Notes under the pieces: model-generated | What the model was told of the DNA's origin: nothing | Seen by the model: the letters and a program-made list of their open reading frames with translations, nothing else | Database searches by the model: none | Shown: in pieces, positions 43,965 to 54,458 of the stretch | How positions within the stretch are numbered: the stretch's first letter is position 1 | Layout of the letters: each line of letters starts with the position of its first letter | Assembly: GCA_028751875.1 (NCBI GenBank) | Contig: CM054134.1 | Location: forward strand, 66,078,219 to 66,142,218 | DNA length: 64,000 bases | Source: Rapana venosa | Taxonomy: Eukaryota; Mollusca; Gastropoda; Neogastropoda; Muricidae | Reading direction: 5' to 3' | Position numbers and translations under genes: made by a program

Positions 43965-44283
43965 GTGTGTGTGTGTGTGTGGGGGGGGGGGGGTGGGGGG
44001 TGTGGGGGATGGGGGGTTAAATTGTAGATGTGTGTGTATGTGATTGTGAGAGTATGGGAGGGTGTAGGGCGGGGGTGTGTTGTGTAGGAGATGAGAGAGA
44101 GAGATTTGAAGAGAAGTGTGTGTTATGTTAGGAGAGAAGAGAGAGAGAGAGAGAGCAGAGAGAGAGAGAGAGAGAGAGAGAGAGTTGAGAGAGAGTGTGT
44201 GATGTGTAGGAGGGAGAGAGAGAGAATAGAGAGAGAGAAGAGAGAGAGAGAGAAGAGTTGAGAAGAGTGTGAGTATTTGTAAG

Positions 44284-44317
<34 letters not shown>

Positions 44318-44340
44318 ATGGAGAAGACTGTGTGTATAGT
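43965..44340. repeat. (TG)n, G-run and (GA)n compound array
   Basis: TG (43965-43980), a G run with TGGG units, TG-rich DNA, then several (GA)n tracts separated by TGTGTGT-type segments (44090-44320). Confidence 0.9.
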
Positions 44341-44387
44341 GTGTTGGTGGGTGAAGTGTGAAGGCTGTTTGTGTCCCTCTCTCTCCC

Positions 44388-44440
44388 ATGTGCTTATTCC
44401 ATTATCCTCCGATATAAAAGAATAAAATAAAAATAAAAAA
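44388..44440 (+). mobile_element. SINE-1 tail fragment
   Basis: GTGCTTATTCCATTATCCTC followed by CGATATAAAAGAATAAAATA-type sequence. This is only the 3' end of SINE-1, in plus orientation, to the right of (GA)n/(CT)n DNA. Confidence 0.8.
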
Positions 44441-44812
44441 CTGGCTATACAATTTTTAAGTCTAATTTATGCATTCAAAAAATACAACCAAAAGCGCACA
44501 TACACAATCATGCACAGGTCTACCACCATCTTCACAACACCAAAAACAAAAACAAAACAAACAAAAAAACCACCCCACCCCCCAAAAAAACCAGTTCCCT
44601 CTCCGAACATCGATGTGACATTATTGACAACAATTTTTTTTTTTAGAGAACATCTCTCTCCTGATCTCTGTGTTTCCCCAAGTCCTCGACATTTTCCTGG
44701 TTCACAGAGCCTGGCCAACAGTCCTTAATGCTTGGTGATGCGGTTATCAGTGCCCTTTCACTGCTTAATTTATGACCCACATTTTAGAAACACATGCATA
44801 CCCGTCGGGGGA
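44441..44812. other. unassigned non-coding segment
   Basis: Mixed sequence with an AAAC-rich patch (44535-44590). I see no ORF with coding character and no repeat signature. Confidence 0.5.
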
Positions 44813-44960
44813 TTGGGGGGGGGGGGGGGGGGGGGGGTGTGGGTGGGGGGGGGGGGGGGGGGTGGGGGTGGGTGGATGTGGAGTATGGGGGGGGTGGGGG
44901 GGGGGGTAGGGGAGAGGAGGAGGAGTGCGGAGGAGAAGAGTGGTGGAAGGGTAGGGGGAG
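44813..44960. repeat. G-rich quadruplex-prone tract
   Basis: Many G runs longer than 8 separated by T or A over ~120 bp. It is a potential G-quadruplex or assembly-collapse site. Confidence 0.85.
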
Positions 44961-45025
44961 GAAGGGAGTTTGAGAGGTTGATTGATGGTATGGATGGATG
45001 GAGGGTTGGAATAATATTAAAATGT

Positions 45026-45163
45026 CTTCTCTCTCTCTCTGACTCATCAACCTCACTCTCTCATCATCGTCTCTCTCTCTCTTTCTTCTTCTCTCTCATC
45101 TCTCTCTCTCTCTCCCCTCTCTCACTCTGTGATAAGGGTGTGTGGTGTGTGTGTGTGTGTGTG

Positions 45164-45196
<33 letters not shown>

Positions 45197-45255
45197 TGTG
45201 TGTGTGTGTGTGAGTGTGTGTTGTGTAGTATGTGTGTTTGTGTGTGCGTGTGTTC
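45026..45255. repeat. (CT)n followed by (TG)n
   Basis: CT tracts at 45029-45125, then TG tracts at 45138-45255 with GAG interruptions. Confidence 0.9.
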
Positions 45256-45444
45256 TTTCCGCTTCATTTCACCACGATGAATGAGAGGAGCAGGAGGAGG
45301 AGATGACTGAATGCGCTTATTGCTTGTTTCTATGGGATTCTTTCTTTACCTTTCTTTATATTGTGAGGAAGGATATTGGGGGGTTGTCGTGTGTTAGTTT
45401 GTGTGTGGGGTGGGGTGGTGGAGGGGGTTAAGTTTAAGGGTTGC

Positions 45445-45622
45445 ATATGTTAGGTGAACGCACAACTTTTTTGCTGTTCGGTCTTGAGTTATCTACTCTG
45501 TTGTTCCGTGGAACAGATGACAAAATTTACAAAAACCGCATACACACGGGTACTGGAAGTAAAAAAAGCGCACAAGAGTGCTTAATTTTCCATAATCCTC
45601 AATTTAAAAAAATAAATAAAAA
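45445..45622 (+). mobile_element. SINE-1 3' half
   Basis: Plus orientation: GTGAACGCAC, a damaged middle, CAGATGACAAAATTTACAAA, CGCATACACACGGG, AAAAAAAGCGCACAAGAGTG and a CCATAATCCTCAATTTAAAA-type end. It runs straight into the ATT-tailed element at 45625. Confidence 0.8.
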
Positions 45623-45624
45623 AC

Positions 45625-45708
45625 TAGAGCTTTGATATGTTGCTTTACAAGATTCATCGCTATATAAATTCCATACATTGTTATTAAAATTATTAATTAT
45701 TATTACTC
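45625..45708 (+). mobile_element. ATT-tailed repeat 3' end
   Basis: AGCTTTGATATGTTGCTTTA, then CAAGATTCATCGCTATATAA, ATTCCATACATTGTTATTAA and degenerate ATT units. The same end is at 63741-63838 (plus) and 62312-62400 (minus). Three dispersed copies with a trinucleotide tail indicate a retroposed family. The class (SINE or LINE end) is unknown. Confidence 0.75.
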
Positions 45709-46118
45709 GCAGAGCATCTTTGGCAAAACACTTATACAACCCATCTCTGAGCCTTTCAGAAAAGTTGGCCACTGCGTTGCCAAGCGAAAAACGAGACAAA
45801 TTCAAGACCACAAAAGACAAACATACATACAAACAACAAAAACTTTGCATGACCCTGTGGGTGTCGTGCTTTGACATCCATCACCGACGTCGGAATGCGG
45901 CTCTCCTTCACAGGTGGGCAGAAAGAAACCGTCACGTCCGCAACCCCCCCCCCCCCCTCCACCACCCACCACCACCACCCACCCACCCACTCCCCACAAC
46001 CAAAAAAAACAAAACAAAAAACAAAAACCTCGTGGTAATAACCTTAACTGTACCCGGGTGAACTAAGAAAAAGGAAAAAGAGGAATATTTATTATTTCAA
46101 GAACTTGACTTCCCCCTT
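45709..46118. other. unassigned segment with a C/CA-rich patch
   Basis: A run of 13 C followed by CACC repeats (45944-45990) and an AAAAC stretch (46000-46026). No supported gene. Confidence 0.5.
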
Positions 46119-46119
46119 A

Positions 46120-46156
46120 AGCGAAGTGAAGCGAAGTGAAGTAAGTGAAGTGAAGA
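46120..46156. repeat. (GTGAAGCGAA)-type short tandem repeat
   Basis: GCGAAGTGAAGCGAAGTGAA and variants, about four units of 5-10 bp. Confidence 0.8.
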
Positions 46157-46318
46157 GGAAGTAGGTGTGGTCCAAACTCTAGACAGGTACAGCAGTGTCA
46201 TGTTCATGCGAACATGAACTCGGGCCCACCCCTCTCCTGTCATCCAGGAGTTGGGCAGACAAAGGATGGAGTTTAAGCTTTACTACCCTGCGTGTGAGCA
46301 GACACAGACAGGGGGTTT

Positions 46319-46487
46319 ATTTCTCGTTAAGTGTGGCTAGAGAATACCACGAGCATGATCAAATAGACCAAAATATTTAACTTTTCTTCAAGAGCGACAA
46401 GGTATTTCTCGTTAAGTGTGGCTAGAGAATACCACGAGCATGATCAAATAGACCAAAATATTTAACTTTTCTTCAAGAGCGACAAGG
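46319..46487. repeat. 84-bp direct tandem duplication within satellite DNA
   Basis: TATTTCTCGTTAAGTGTGGC ... TTCAAGAGCGACAAGG occurs twice in immediate succession with essentially no differences. It belongs to the degenerate satellite that continues after 46735. Confidence 0.9.
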
Positions 46488-46732
46488 GGACAGGATAGCT
46501 CGCTCAGTGGTCAGAGCACTCGCTTTCCCCCTAGCCTAAGGTTAAGCAGCATCGAGCGTGGTTACCACTTGGATGGGTGACCGTAGTGCTGCTTGGCTTC
46601 AGTTATAGTCCCCCAGTTTCATACACTCAGAGAGAGAGAGAGGAATGGGCGCAGCCCTCAATATTCTGGCCCTCGCACCCCTAGCTAATGTCCACATAGG
46701 TTTATGGGACTAACCTTACCTTCACAAATGTG
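46487..46732 (+). mobile_element. chimeric tRNA/5S-rRNA-like SINE, copy 1
   Basis: Head GGATAGCTCGCTCAGTGGTC is tRNA A-box-like, with a 4-base CGCT duplication. Next comes AAGGTTAAGCAGCATCGAGC and then ACTTGGATGGGTGACC (box C-like, 46567-46582), which matches the internal control region of 5S rRNA genes. The body ends CCTCAATATTCTGG ... TTATGGGACTAACCTTACC. It interrupts the satellite array. A weak flanking repeat (CGACAAG at 46480 and TGACAAA at 46731) may be the target-site duplication. Pol III transcription is inferred from the internal boxes. Confidence 0.8.
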
Positions 46733-46734
46733 AC

Positions 46735-47345
46735 AAAAGCTCACCACCTATGTGAATAAACATAACAATTTTTTATTTCTCATCTATAATATTACTTGAA
46801 CAGACAATAGATTTAGTCTCATACCACTGTAGCCACAGAACACCCCTGTAAGCGAACATACCGACCGACAATATTTTAGGTTCACTTCTATAATATTTAT
46901 GTTAACAGAACAAAAGATTTAGTTCTCTACAACAGTGGCCAAATAACACCCTGTAATGTGAACTACAGACAGAAACAATATTTAGTATCTCTTCTAATGT
47001 GAAAAAGAACTTCCTGCATATCAAACAAACAGAGAAATATATTCATCACTTCTAGAGTGGCCAAAGATACACCCCAGTATGGAACAACAGACAACAGATT
47101 TTATTCCTCTCAAGTGTGGCTAAAGAAAAGAAGAGAATTTAGTTTTTCAATTTCTTGGAATACCACTTATGTGAACAAACATAGATTTTAGTTCTCTGTG
47201 GGAGCCAATGAACATAGTGGTAATATTGAATAAAACATACAGATAATTATTTCTCTATGGAGTGGCAAAGAACTCCATGCATGTAACAGACAATAGTTTT
47301 CGTTACCTAGTCTGTGGCAAAACCACCCCTTATTGACAAACAACA
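46735..47345. repeat. degenerate satellite with a ~58-bp unit
   Basis: Recurring motifs TTTAGTTCTCT, AGTGTGGCCAAAGA-like, ACACCCCTGTA-like and GTGAACAAACAGA-like are spaced ~55-65 bp apart over ~600 bp. It continues the 46319-46487 repeats on the other side of the inserted SINE. Units differ strongly from one another, so the array is old. Confidence 0.75.
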
Positions 47346-47404
47346 CAATAATGTTCCAGGTTTACTTAAAACACTTCGACAATTTAGAACAATAGATAAA
47401 AAAG

Positions 47405-47960
47405 TAAATTGTGGTGTTAGTGTGTAGTGTGTGTGTGTGAGTGTGTGTGTGTGTGTGTGTGTGTTGTGTGTGTGGTGTGTGGTGTGTGTGGGTGTGTCGA
47501 CTTTAACCTCAGTTCACTTAAATGATGAATGAGAGTGTGTGTGTGTTTGAGAGTGTGTGTGTGTGTTGTGTTTTTGTGTGTGTGTTGTGTGTGTGTGGAG
47601 AGATGTGTGTGAGTGTGTGTGTTGGTATTAGTTCTTCAGTTTAATAGTCACTCTATCACTAAATAGTGATAACAGGTGGTTGTGTGTGTAGTGTGTGATG
47701 TTTGTGTGTGTGGTGTGTGTGTGTGTTGTTGTGTGTGTGTGTGTGTGTTGTGAGTTGTGTCTGTAATGACTGTATGTTTGTCTGTCTGTCTTTCTGTTTC
47801 TGTCTGTCTGTCTTGTGTCTGTGCATGGGTCTGTGTGTTGTACTGAGAGTGTAAATAAGTTCAGTGGTGTGTGTGTGTGTCTGTCTGTGTATGTGTGAGT
47901 GCGTGCGTACGTGCCCACCGACGATTAGCGCGTGCGTGCGTGCGGGCGTGTGTTTGCGCG
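47405..47960. repeat. (TG)n arrays with (GTCT)n and (GTGC)n
   Basis: TG arrays at 47415-47500, 47535-47625 and 47690-47760; TCTG units at 47775-47815; GTGCGTGCG units at 47898-47945. Confidence 0.9.
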
Positions 47961-47985
47961 TTTGTGGTGTAAAATATCTGTGTAA

Positions 47986-49480
47986 TTAGTTTACTTCTGA
48001 GTGTGATTGTGCGGCGCGCGCGTGTGCATCAAAAGCAACGAAGGTGCGTGGCATGCATGGAGCAAGGGCGCACATCGGTCCCCCATCTCCTACAAATACA
48101 GCCTGAAACAGTCCCCATAAAAATACTGAAATGACAGGTAAGAGTTCAAAACCCCAAAGGTAAAGAATATACTGCCCAAGAAATAGCAGGAAAGCCACGA
48201 CTATAGGGTAAAACTCCAAAATAAACAAAGATAATAGTAACAAAAGGAGGCAAAAAGCTAAAAGCACTAATGGAAATAAATAAAATAAGACCAAAAATAA
48301 GACCTCCCCAGGCGACCCGCCCAACCAAAGAGCCCCACACTCCCAGCCCAAAGAAGAAACCCCAGCAAACCCCGTAAAACACCCTAATAGCGAAATCTTG
48401 AACAACTACAGTACTACACCCAGAGGTCCCTCACTTAAGGTAAACCACCCAAAGCCCCCAACTAGGGAATTAATCACAGCTGGAACTCCCCACCACCCCC
48501 AATATGCGCACACCGTCCGTATGACCAACAAAGATGACAAATGAGGCCCACATTACCTATGACATAATCTACCACTAAACAAAAAACCAAACATCATACA
48601 CAGCCTCACCCCTACAAAATGTAACCACATAATCTGCCCACCCCCTAGATATCCCTACATACCCACCCCGTATATTACAGCAAGATTCCAATAGTAGTAA
48701 AAATCTATTTACCATTAGACCTCCCTAACAAAGCAACCCCAGCGGCAATTAAATAAAGAAAATCTAGTGTATTTACCCACTCCCCGCCTCCCCCCCTCCC
48801 GAATTGATATAATTCTAATAATATCGGGTAGAAGCCAAATATTAATCCCCACAATAGGGTAAATAAAAGTCATAATATAAAAATTTAAAAAGATAGACCC
48901 AAAAAACAGTCCCCCACAACTCAAACCAAGCCTCCTATTCAAATAGTCAGCTCCTTTAACAAAGCAATATCAAGAAATTATCCTTTCATTCCATTTATGA
49001 ATGGAATAAAATAAAAAATAACAACAGGACCTTTCACATCCACCATGAAACCAAACCATACCCAATGAAACCCTGCCCCAAGTACTGATTAATAAACCGT
49101 CAAAAACATTAAAGAAAAAATTAAGTAAGTAATTGATAATAAAAATAAAAAAAAGTGCAATGCCACTCCTTATGTATTCATCAAGCAGCACAGAAATATG
49201 AATACGACCCCTGTAAGTTATTTCAACTGGTTCTATAAAAAATTTTAAAAATTGGTAGGGTGGGTAGGAAGTAGGGTGAGGAAGAAGGGTAGCAGAGATG
49301 GGGGGGAGGGGGGAAGGTGGATCTAGAGGGGATAGGTAGTTGTCCGCGCAGATTCGCAAAGCCAGCATACTTTTCACAACCGGAAATTGTTTCGTGGAGA
49401 TAAGGAATGATAAAAAGTGAACACGATACATTAAGTGTGGAAACTCCAACACCACTGACTGTCCCCTGACTGTCACCAAG
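47986..49480 (-). other. unassigned 1.5-kb segment with hydrophobic minus-strand ORFs
   Basis: Free of microsatellites and strongly C/A-rich on the plus strand. The minus strand has long open stretches (139 codons at 48405-47986, 75 at 48942-48715, 169 at 49479-48970) rich in Phe/Leu/Ile/Val/Gly. They could be a nuclear copy of mitochondrial DNA, since the strand bias and hydrophobicity would fit, or simply the product of composition. I could not match them to any mitochondrial protein or other family. No function is claimed. Confidence 0.35.
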
Positions 49481-49899
49481 TTTGGATTTTGTTGGTTGTT
49501 TTATGGTTGTGTAGCTGTAATTATGGTATAGAAAGTATATGGAAGCGGGAATCAATGTTTGTCTCCGGACTATGAATTTAGAAACGAGGACAAATCGAAC
49601 CTATAAAAAATGAATTATCCCAATTTAAAAAAAAAAAAAGATTATAAAAAAATAAGAAGATAACTCTTAATGAACACTGAGAACGGAATTTAATTTCAAC
49701 AGTTTTTGGTTTTGTGGATTTTTTAGAGAGAGAGGAGGTGGACATGGGGGTGGGCCGGATGGTGAGGGTTGGTGGTGTGGAGTTAGGGGGGGGGGGAGGG
49801 GGGAGAGAGAGAGTTAGGTGATTGACACTGGCCAAAATCGTTAACGAGATGTGCCAGTATGAATGTCGCTGTCTTCGAAGAACGAGAATAAAAATAATC

Positions 49900-50270
49900 T
49901 CTGCGAAAACTTGCGTGAGACGAATTGTAAAGTGGTATGATTTAAAACTTAATGTAATACAATACAATGTTGAAGCAATGCGAAGAGATGTAACGATACG
50001 GATCAATGCTAAGAGATTAAAATAAGATTCACTGCAAACGAGGATGCACGCTGCGATAGGTAAAAAGATACAATGTGAAGTAAAGCAATACAATGCCATG
50101 CTAAGTAATATGATGCAAAGCAATATGAAGTAATGCGAAACAAGTAGAGAGTTATTCAATAGATGGTGGTGCCACTGTGATGCAAATGCAATAACGATTA
50201 ATGCGATGCGATGTGATGTAATGTGATCAATGCAAACGCAACTGTACAACAATGTAATGTATCATGGAAT
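49900..50270. repeat. cryptic simple sequence of ATGC-type words
   Basis: AATGCGA, GCAATG, GATGTGATG, AATGTAATG and similar 5-10-bp words recur irregularly. The reverse strand stays open for 224 codons (50252-49578) because these words lack stops, not because they code. Confidence 0.6.
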
Positions 50271-50559
50271 GTCAAGAAATTTAACGCGAGTACAGCAAGT
50301 CATGTCATTAATGTAGTAATCTAATAGCACTGGAAACATCGTCGTTATGTTTTACCACGAGGCAACCCGAAGTACTAAACTAAATACAATAACTTCGAAA
50401 TGGACATCAGAATGATGAAACGAAAGCAAGACATCGCTAGTATTAAATCACATGCACAACACGCAACGACAATACAAACAAGGATATACATGAGATGGCC
50501 GATAGAATACAAGATTGATTTGATGTGCTTTGAGCTGTCCCGTAAGGCTTCTCAAAACT

Positions 50560-51045
50560 GACAGACAGGAGACAGTCAGACAGGAGACAGTCAGACAGAC
50601 AGAAGCAGAGACAGACAAGAGACAGTCAGAAACAGAGACAGACTGACCAAAAGAGACAGACAGACCAGAGACATTCAGAAACAGAGACACGACTGACAGA
50701 CAATAGACAAAGGGCAGACAGATAGACACGAGACAGCAGCAAGACAGATAGACAGAGATAAGAGACAAATATAGACAGGACAGAACATCATAGACAGAAA
50801 AGAGAAGAGAAACAGACAGACAAGACAGACAGGACAGACCGACAGACAGGCAGAGACAGAAAAGAGAGAGAAAACAGACAGAACAGACAGACAGACATAC
50901 AAATAGAACAGACAGAGGCAGAGAGGGACAGGGAGAGAGAACACAGACGAGACAGACAGGACACGATAGAGAAAAGCATAGACAGACAGAAGCAGCGACT
51001 AGAGAGACAACATACTGACAGACAGACAGACAGACAGACAGCGTA
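50560..51045. repeat. (GACA)n degenerate array
   Basis: GACA/GAGACA/AGACAGTC units over ~480 bp, purest at 51012-51040. Confidence 0.9.
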
Positions 51046-51094
51046 AACTTCAGAAGCCGACCAATCGCCCCCTAAAACACGACTATATATTTAT

Positions 51095-51318
51095 TTTAAT
51101 TTATTTATTTATATTTATATCGAAGATAATGGAATAAGCACACCATTTGCTTTTTTACTTCCATCCCCTGTGAGTAGCGGTTTTGTAAAATTTGTCATCT
51201 TTTTCCTTCGGCACACAAAGGCCCTACTCTTCCGAAAAGTGCAACAGTATTTACCGTGTGGCGCAAGATGTTCTAGCATGCGTTCGAACACGTCCTCGGT
51301 TTATAGACTTACTGACTT
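51095..51318 (-). mobile_element. SINE-1 3' two thirds
   Basis: Reverse orientation: ATATCGAAGATAATGGAATA tail, CACCATTTGCTTTTT, TTGTAAAATTTGTCATC, CCTACTCTTCCGAAAAG, GCGCAAGATGTTCTAGCATG and CCTCGGTTTATAG. The tRNA-like head is absent, so it is 5'-truncated. Confidence 0.85.
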
Positions 51319-51330
51319 TGGAAGGCAAAA

Positions 51331-51376
51331 ATAATAATAATAATAATAAATGATAATAATAATAATGATAAATACT
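51331..51376. repeat. (ATA)n microsatellite
   Basis: AATAATAATAATAATAATAA with one TGA interruption and a second short ATA tract. Confidence 0.9.
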
Positions 51377-51486
51377 AATAACGGCATTCACATCCACAAC
51401 ACAACACACCATGTTCTAAATTCATCCTATCAATCGTGCAAGGCGACACTCACATAGAATTAGGGACCTGAATGTGAGTGTGTCTG

Positions 51487-51706
51487 CGGAGGGGGGGGTG
51501 TGGGGGGAGGGGGGGGGGGGGGGGAGGGGGGGGGTGTTGGGGGGGGGGTGGGGGGGGGTGGAGGGGGGGGGGGGGGGGGGGTGGGGAGGGGGGGGGTGGG
51601 GGGGGGGGGGGGGGGTGGGGGGGGGGGGGGGGGGAGGGGGGTGGGGGCGGGGGGGGGGGGGGAGGGGGGGGGGGGGGGGGGGGTGTTGGGGGGGGGGGGG
51701 GGGGGG
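51487..51706. repeat. 220-bp guanine tract with sparse T/A
   Basis: G content above ~85% by eye. It is composed of dozens of G runs interrupted by single T, A or C. It is quadruplex-prone, and base-calling there is unreliable. Gly-rich or Pro-rich ORFs on either strand are artefacts of this composition. Confidence 0.9.
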
Positions 51707-51734
51707 ACAAACTAAGGGAGATGGAGAAAGAGAG

Positions 51735-51965
51735 AGAGAGAACTCTGACCTCTGAAATTGTTTAATGTACATCGGCCTTAGGCCACAATACATTTTGAGG
51801 GGCAACAAATGGAAAAGGCAAAGAAAATGAAGTATAGTTTCTCGTAAACTTTGGTAGAACTTTGGCACGATATCTTGGCGTGCACTTAAAACTGGATACT
51901 CTTGAATATGTATATTCCAAAATATATTTTTTAAAAACTAAATAGAGGCTGACGTAGACCAAGAA
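51735..51965 (-). mobile_element. solo LINE-A 3' end
   Basis: On the minus strand it ends TGTATTGTGGCCTAAGGCCG, ATGTACATTAAA and then AGTTCTCTCTCTC. This matches the LINE-A-right 3' end near 12560-12640 (TGTATTGTGGCCAAAGGC, then AAAGTACATTAAA, and a CTCTCT end). It is a ~230-bp 5'-truncated insertion. Confidence 0.8.
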
Positions 51966-51994
51966 TCAAAACAAAGCACAGCTAAAAACGAAAA

Positions 51995-52004
51995 GGAGAT
52001 AGAT

Positions 52005-52053
<49 letters not shown>

Positions 52054-52338
52054 ATAGCTAGATAGATAGATAGGATAACATACATACATACATACATACA
52101 AACATACATACATAGACAGATAGATAGATACAGACAGATACAGACAGAAAACAGAGAGAGAAACAGACAGATACACACACATACACAGAGAGAGGAAAGA
52201 CACAGAGACAGACATACAAGACAGAACAGACGATAAAGAGAGAGAGAAGAGATGAGAGAGAGAAGAAGAGAGAGATAGAGGAGGAGTAGAGAGAGAGATA
52301 GAGATGAGAGAGAGATAGAGAGAGAGAAGAGAGAGAGC
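51995..52338. repeat. (GATA)n, (CATA)n, (GACA)n and (GA)n compound array
   Basis: GATA at 51999-52060, CATA at 52078-52112, GACA at 52115-52230 and GA-rich DNA at 52235-52338, each grading into the next. Confidence 0.95.
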
Positions 52339-52424
52339 GCAGAGCGCACATCTGGTGCCCTCATTAATCTCCACGACAACCCCAATGTTCTGGATATCCT
52401 AAATTGATACAGGGACACAAAGAC

Positions 52425-52790
52425 AACCAGACAGACACACAGGCAGGCAGGCAGGCAGACAGACAGACTGACAGATTGAGGGACAGACTGAGAGACAGAC
52501 AGACTGACTGGTAGACTTACAGACAGTCAGTCAGACAGATGAACAGACAGACAGACAGACTGACTGACTGATGGACAGACTGAGAGACAGACTGACTGAC
52601 TGGTAGACTTACAGTCGGACAGACAGGCAGTCATATAAACAGACAGACACACATATATAACAGACTGACAAGACAAACAGACCGTACAATAGAAAGGCAG
52701 AACATACGACAACAGAAAGACTGACAGACTACACAGACCTAATGACAGACTTACCGACAGACAGTATGACAAACTGAAAGATGGACGAGA
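52425..52790. repeat. (GACA)n with a 92-bp higher-order repeat
   Basis: GGACAGACTGAGAGACAGAC at 52481 recurs at 52573. The following GACTGACTGGTAGACTTACAG is also repeated, so the period is ~92 bp. An older degenerate GACA array follows to 52790. Confidence 0.8.
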
Positions 52791-52849
52791 CAATCGACGG
52801 CTATCATATTTACACACACTGGCAAATTAAGTTGAAAAAACGGATGTGA

Positions 52850-53045
52850 GTGATTTGTGTGTTTGTGTGTGTTTGTGTTTTGTGTGTGATTGTGTGTTTC
52901 TGTTTTGGTGATGTGTGTGTGGTGTGGGTGTGTGTGTGAGTGTGTGGTGTGGTGTGTGTGTGTGTTGTTGTTTGTGTGTGTGTGTGTGTGTGGATGTGGT
53001 GGTGTGCTTGCTAGCACGCGTGTGCGTGTGTTGTGTGTGTGTAAA
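52850..53045. repeat. (TG)n array
   Basis: TG repeats with GGTG and TTGTTG interruptions, ending in a CGCGTGTGCGTGTG segment. Confidence 0.9.
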
Positions 53046-53125
53046 AGAGAGGAGGGAGGCAGGGAAATGTGTTTCAAATGTAGTGCACTTTCGAAAGGGA
53101 GGAAAAATTGTGTGCAAAAGACGCA

Positions 53126-53127
<2 letters not shown>

Positions 53128-53160
<33 letters not shown>

Positions 53161-53510
53161 TATGAGAGAAGAAATAGAGAGAGAGAGGAGAGAGAGAGGA
53201 GAGAGAGGAGAGAGAGAGAACGAAAAAGATAACGATATTATTCAAGAAATGAAATGTGCGATAGATGAGTAAGAAGAGAGAGATAGAGAGAGAGAGAGAG
53301 AAGAGAAGAGAGGGGAGATAGAAAGAGAGAGAGTGAGATAGGAAGAGAACTCAGAATCAAAAAGAGAGAGAATTTAGAGTGAGAGAGAAAGAGAGAACTC
53401 AAGTGAGAGAGAGAAGATAGAGAGAGCGAGATGAGAGAGAGAGAGAGAGAGATGAGAGAGGAGAGAGAGAGCGATAAGGAGAGAGAGATAGAGAGAGAGA
53501 CGCTTGGAAC
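53128..53510. repeat. (GA)n arrays
   Basis: GA tracts at 53130-53160 and on to 53510, with ATA, GGA and short unique interruptions (53218-53275). Confidence 0.9.
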
Positions 53511-54237
53511 CAATTAATTTGACATTGCCTCAATTGAGCCTATTGACAATGGGGGTTAACACGACTTTCTTTGTAAATACAAAAAAATACAAGAACACTT
53601 ACATGAAGCATTTAACGTAAAGAAAAAAAAAAAAAACCCAAAAGATTCCGTCTATGAACGATTCGACTTAACAGCTCATATGTAAACTCAGTTCAAACTG
53701 AACACAAAGAAATAACAAGGATGAACGAAACAGACCAATAATCAAGAGACTAAAATAATAAAAAAAAATTCTAGAATCTAAATTAGACCATCCAATAAAT
53801 CTGGAATTTGAAAATTATTCAATAAAAATTCTTGCTGGAGATTACACGTAAATTATAAATGTTACTTTAGTGTGGACACAGCAATGCCTTTAGATACTAA
53901 TATAAATGTTTACTTTAGTTTACGTCACAAATGTTAACTAATTTGAACTTAGCTGTAATTTCGTAATTTCATTGCTTCAAGCAATAAACTTTCAACCAGA
54001 TTGATCGCAATATCATCATCAGACATAAGAAAGAAAAAATATCTAGCCATACTGGAAAGCTTCAAGATGAAAACACCAGTTTTCATGTATGGTAAACATA
54101 TGATTGACACAGTGAAACAGGAAGAAGCACTATCATCAACAAGAATAAGAGAGAGAGAGATGCGAAAGAGAGAGAGGGCAAACTAAAAAAAAATCAATTA
54201 AACATCAATCAATTAGATTTTAAAAAAAAGAAATGCA
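53511..54237. other. AT-rich non-coding segment
   Basis: About 700 bp of A/T-rich sequence with no ORF of coding character. I recognise nothing in it apart from a short GA patch at 54145-54178. Confidence 0.5.
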
Positions 54238-54458
54238 CACGAACATCTGGACTGGCCAAGACTGTCCTACAGGGAACAGTACAAGGAGGGAGACGAAGAG
54301 GCAGACAGAGAAAACGATGGGAAGACAACATTAGAGAATGGACTGGCCTTGATAGACAGAACGACTACATAGGGCTACTACGAAAATTGAAAACCGCACG
54401 CGAGGAAATGGAGGAAGTTGGTTGCACACATTTCAGTGATGCCCCAACGGTCTACTAG
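54238..54458 (+). pseudogene. C-terminal fragment of an RTE-like LINE ORF2
   Basis: An open segment of ~73 codons encodes SGLAKTVLQGTVQGGRRRG, then a WEDNIREWTGL motif and HFSDAPTVY, ending in TAG at 54456-54458. KTVLQG...REW is the conserved C-terminal region shared with LINE-F (14799-14600) and 8222-8512, but the sequence differs enough to be another family. It is 5'-truncated. Confidence 0.75.

Noticed and set aside
50560..51045. CRISPR-like repeat array
   Set aside because: Units are 4-bp GACA with no constant spacer length or direct repeat of 25-40 bp. The context is eukaryotic.
51422..51868. Long Pro-rich (minus) and Gly-rich (plus) ORFs
   Set aside because: They are translations of the G/C homopolymer tract. 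Open frames occur in all phases because the tract has no stop triplets.
53995..54190. Small ORF before the LINE fragment (61 codons)
   Set aside because: No family resemblance, Arg/Glu repeats at its end from a GA tract, and no continuation into the LINE frame.
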